A program made the position numbers and the translations under genes. This document shows positions 62,488-64,000 of a stretch of DNA of 64,000 nucleotides, in pieces. Position 1 is the first letter of the stretch. Each line of letters begins with the position of its first letter. This DNA comes from MED-G105 sp038522945 (GTDB lineage Bacteria > Pseudomonadota > Alphaproteobacteria > Caulobacterales > Parvularculaceae). Under the pieces are notes generated by a model. That model was not told the DNA's origin. It worked only from the letters and a program-made list of their open reading frames with translations, and did not search any database. Location: assembly GCA_038522945.1 (NCBI GenBank), contig JBCBJV010000013.1, positions 1-64,000 on the forward strand, read 5' to 3'.

Positions 62488-63360
62488 TTACTCAATAATT
62501 GGGGTATTGGGGACTGATTGTTCTCGAAGCATGTCTTCCAGATCTCTCAGCGCGATGTTGATGTCAGTAAAAATCAAATCGAAGTCAACGATAGCTTTGA
62601 GTTGATCGGTTTCAACCTCGCCGCCCTGCCCGATGCCAATAATCGCGGTAGGGGCGTTTATCCGTATGGCAACAATAACGCGAGCCAAATCTTCCAGCCT
62701 TTCATTCGTACTAAGAGTAAGGCCGATAACGTTCGGCGTACGCCGATTCACTTGTTCGACAAGAGTTTCATGGTCGAGGCCCACTTCCAGGTCTACCTGC
62801 CAGCCTGCTTCCCGGAACACATTGGCAGCAATCGTTACCCCGACGCTATGGCACTCATTGGGGACAGTCGCGAACAAGGCGTGTTTTTGGGGCTGTGCGA
62901 ACGAAAGCTGTCGAACATCTTCGACCTGCATCGCCCGCAACAACGCGTATAAATGGCCTGTCCCAATCGTCACGTCTACAAAAGTCAGGCGATCGTCGTC
63001 CCAGCCCTCGCCAAGTCGCCGTGCGGCTGCACCGATAAGATCATAAATTTTGTAGCGCGCGAGCCCTTCGGCTTGAAACTCTGCGAGAAACGCCAAGGCC
63101 TGATCTGGATACGGACTTATCAACGTGTCGCAAAACGCATTCAGACGCTCTTCATCTATGTCAGGTTCCTCAAGCGGTACGGGCCCGGAAGCGGGCATGA
63201 CAATAGACTTGGGCGTAGGCGCAGTTTTGGCAAGGTGCCCGATGACGTCCATAGTCACCGCCCATATTGCATCTGCCGTCAAAAGGGCCCGCTTTTCCGC
63301 AAACAGCTTCACTGTATGCGCGACAGTCTCCGGGTCGAAAGACGCAACGGGTTTTTCCAT
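62488..63360 (-). CDS. Cobalamin B12-binding domain protein
   Basis: 290 residues from the ATG at 63360, with a strong GAGGAGGG about 5 bases upstream. The middle is the helical cap found before B12 domains (RLGEGWDDDRLTFVDVTIGT). The C-terminal Rossmann-like domain has ECHSVGVTIAANVF (ExHxxG), GLTLSTNERLEDLA and GIGQGGEVE, which together fit the cobalamin-binding pattern, with His as the lower ligand. There is no DNA-binding or enzyme domain, so it may act as a sensor of the AerR/PpaA kind. It lies downstream of a Crp/Fnr gene on the same strand. Confidence 0.82.
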   Translation of the reverse strand: MEKPVASFDPETVAHTVKLFAEKRALLTADAIWAVTMDVIGHLAKTAPTPKSIVMPASGPVPLEEPDIDEERLNAFCDTLISPYPDQALAFLAEFQAEGLARYKIYDLIGAAARRLGEGWDDDRLTFVDVTIGTGHLYALLRAMQVEDVRQLSFAQPQKHALFATVPNECHSVGVTIAANVFREAGWQVDLEVGLDHETLVEQVNRRTPNVIGLTLSTNERLEDLARVIVAIRINAPTAIIGIGQGGEVETDQLKAIVDFDLIFTDINIALRDLEDMLREQSVPNTPIIE

Positions 63361-63530
63361 AAAACCCTCCTCTTTGACCCATCGTAGCTGAATTGGCATG
63401 CTCAGGATAGGTCTGCCAACAGCGTCGAAGACGCAAGCGGGCGGGCCGCTTTCATTCGAGTTATTGGGGAGAACTTTCCAGGTTTATGGTTTCAAGGATG
63501 CGCACTCATGCAATTCTCACATGCGGCCTG

Positions 63531-64000
63531 CTAGCCGATAGGCAGAAGTGTATTACGTGCTTCCACGAAATTGCGGAGCTTCCCGGTACGGAGCAAAATG
63601 CGTCCGTATCCCCGATTAATCAGATCTTCTTCTGCGAGCATGGTCAACGCCTTGCTGATCGTGACCCGGGAAACACCGAGCCGATCGGCCAATTGTTGCT
63701 GCGTCAGCGATACGATCCCTTTTGCCCCAACCTGCAGCAAGTGCTTTGCCAATCGGACCGGCATAGTCAGCCGCTGAGCATCGTCCAATACATGCAGAAC
63801 GCCGTAAAGGCGGGAGGTGACGACAGTCAGCATGGCCCGGGCGAGAACCGGCGACGCGTCCAGCCTTTCCAACAGAACTTCGCGTTTGATCATTCCGATC
63901 GTTGCTGCACCGACAGCCACGGCTTCATGGGTGCGGGGTAGATCTGCAAAAAGCGTCGCCTCTCCGAAACACTCACCCGGTCCCATTGTTGATGCGACGA
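63531..64000 (-). CDS. Crp/Fnr family transcriptional regulator (5' end cut by window edge)
   Basis: About 156 C-terminal residues are visible; the frame stays open to the right edge, so the true start is outside. The end of the cNMP-like beta roll is present (MGPGECFGEATLFADLPRTH), then the dimer helix, then the helix-turn-helix TQQQLADRLGVSRVTISKAL. The ligand cannot be told from this part; no Fnr cysteines are visible here. It lies 170 bases upstream of the B12-binding gene. Confidence 0.88.
   Translation of the reverse strand, partial: VASTMGPGECFGEATLFADLPRTHEAVAVGAATIGMIKREVLLERLDASPVLARAMLTVVTSRLYGVLHVLDDAQRLTMPVRLAKHLLQVGAKGIVSLTQQQLADRLGVSRVTISKALTMLAEEDLINRGYGRILLRTGKLRNFVEARNTLLPIG

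Overview
The window is a chromosomal segment of a flagellated alphaproteobacterium. The grounds are a full-length CtrA response regulator with a C-terminal Ala-Ala, divergent fliI/fliJ flagellar export genes, a meso-diaminopimelate type MurE, a division and cell-wall (dcw) cluster that continues into lpxC, bamD, recN and ligA, and CtrA-box and GANTC motifs in the ftsZ and ctrA promoter regions. Gene content and order resemble Parvularculales/Caulobacterales-type bacteria, but the exact lineage is inferred. Coding density is high. I saw no rRNA, tRNA, CRISPR array, transposase or integrase.

Region 1 (1-23.8 kb, all minus strand) is the dcw cluster. In transcription order it reads mraZ, rsmH, ftsL, ftsI, murE, murF, mraY, murD, ftsW, murG, murC, murB, ddl, ftsQ, ftsA, ftsZ, lpxC, bamD, recN, ligA. 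Many junctions are 4-base ATGA or GTGA overlaps. Together these genes make the lipid II precursor, build the divisome, and supply lipid A, outer-membrane-protein assembly and DNA repair functions. ligA runs off the left edge. ftsZ has its own upstream control region.

Region 2 (23.8-35 kb) holds fliJ-fliI divergent from ctrA, then a CARDB-type lipoprotein bracketed by two near-identical repeats of about 150 bp, a hybrid histidine kinase, a CCA-adding enzyme, a Nudix hydrolase, a DUF1285 protein and SppA protease.

Region 3 (35.4-42.6 kb, plus strand) is a four-gene MoxR-DUF58-DUF4159-membrane protein operon, probably an envelope or stress chaperone system. A pure 15-bp tandem repeat sits inside the DUF4159 gene.

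Region 4 (42.6-52.5 kb) is an accessory metabolic stretch: a SASA-type esterase, a dienelactone hydrolase, a flagellin-like orphan, a cytochrome P450, a lipoprotein sulfatase with its own exported formylglycine-generating enzyme, and isocitrate lyase divergent from a RamB/ScfR-like regulator.

Region 5 (52.5-64 kb) carries queE-queC (7-deazaguanine synthesis), cutA, small membrane and hydrolase genes, an hppD-marR-hydrolase operon and maiA (tyrosine breakdown), a CPBP/PadR/HAAS three-gene module behind a double-palindrome promoter, an orphan VirE-like protein, a 55-residue small protein, a gamma-carbonic anhydrase, a B12-binding-domain protein and a Crp/Fnr regulator cut by the right edge.

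The observations that most deserve a second look are the TTAA-N7-TTAA-N7-TTAA array before ftsZ, the phased TGGG repeats before mraZ, the KTA (not KTG) motif in FtsI, the repeat-flanked lipoprotein with a predicted G-quadruplex, the sulfatase/exported-FGE pair with a non-canonical CRPTL site, and the PadR module with a degenerate CPBP protease.
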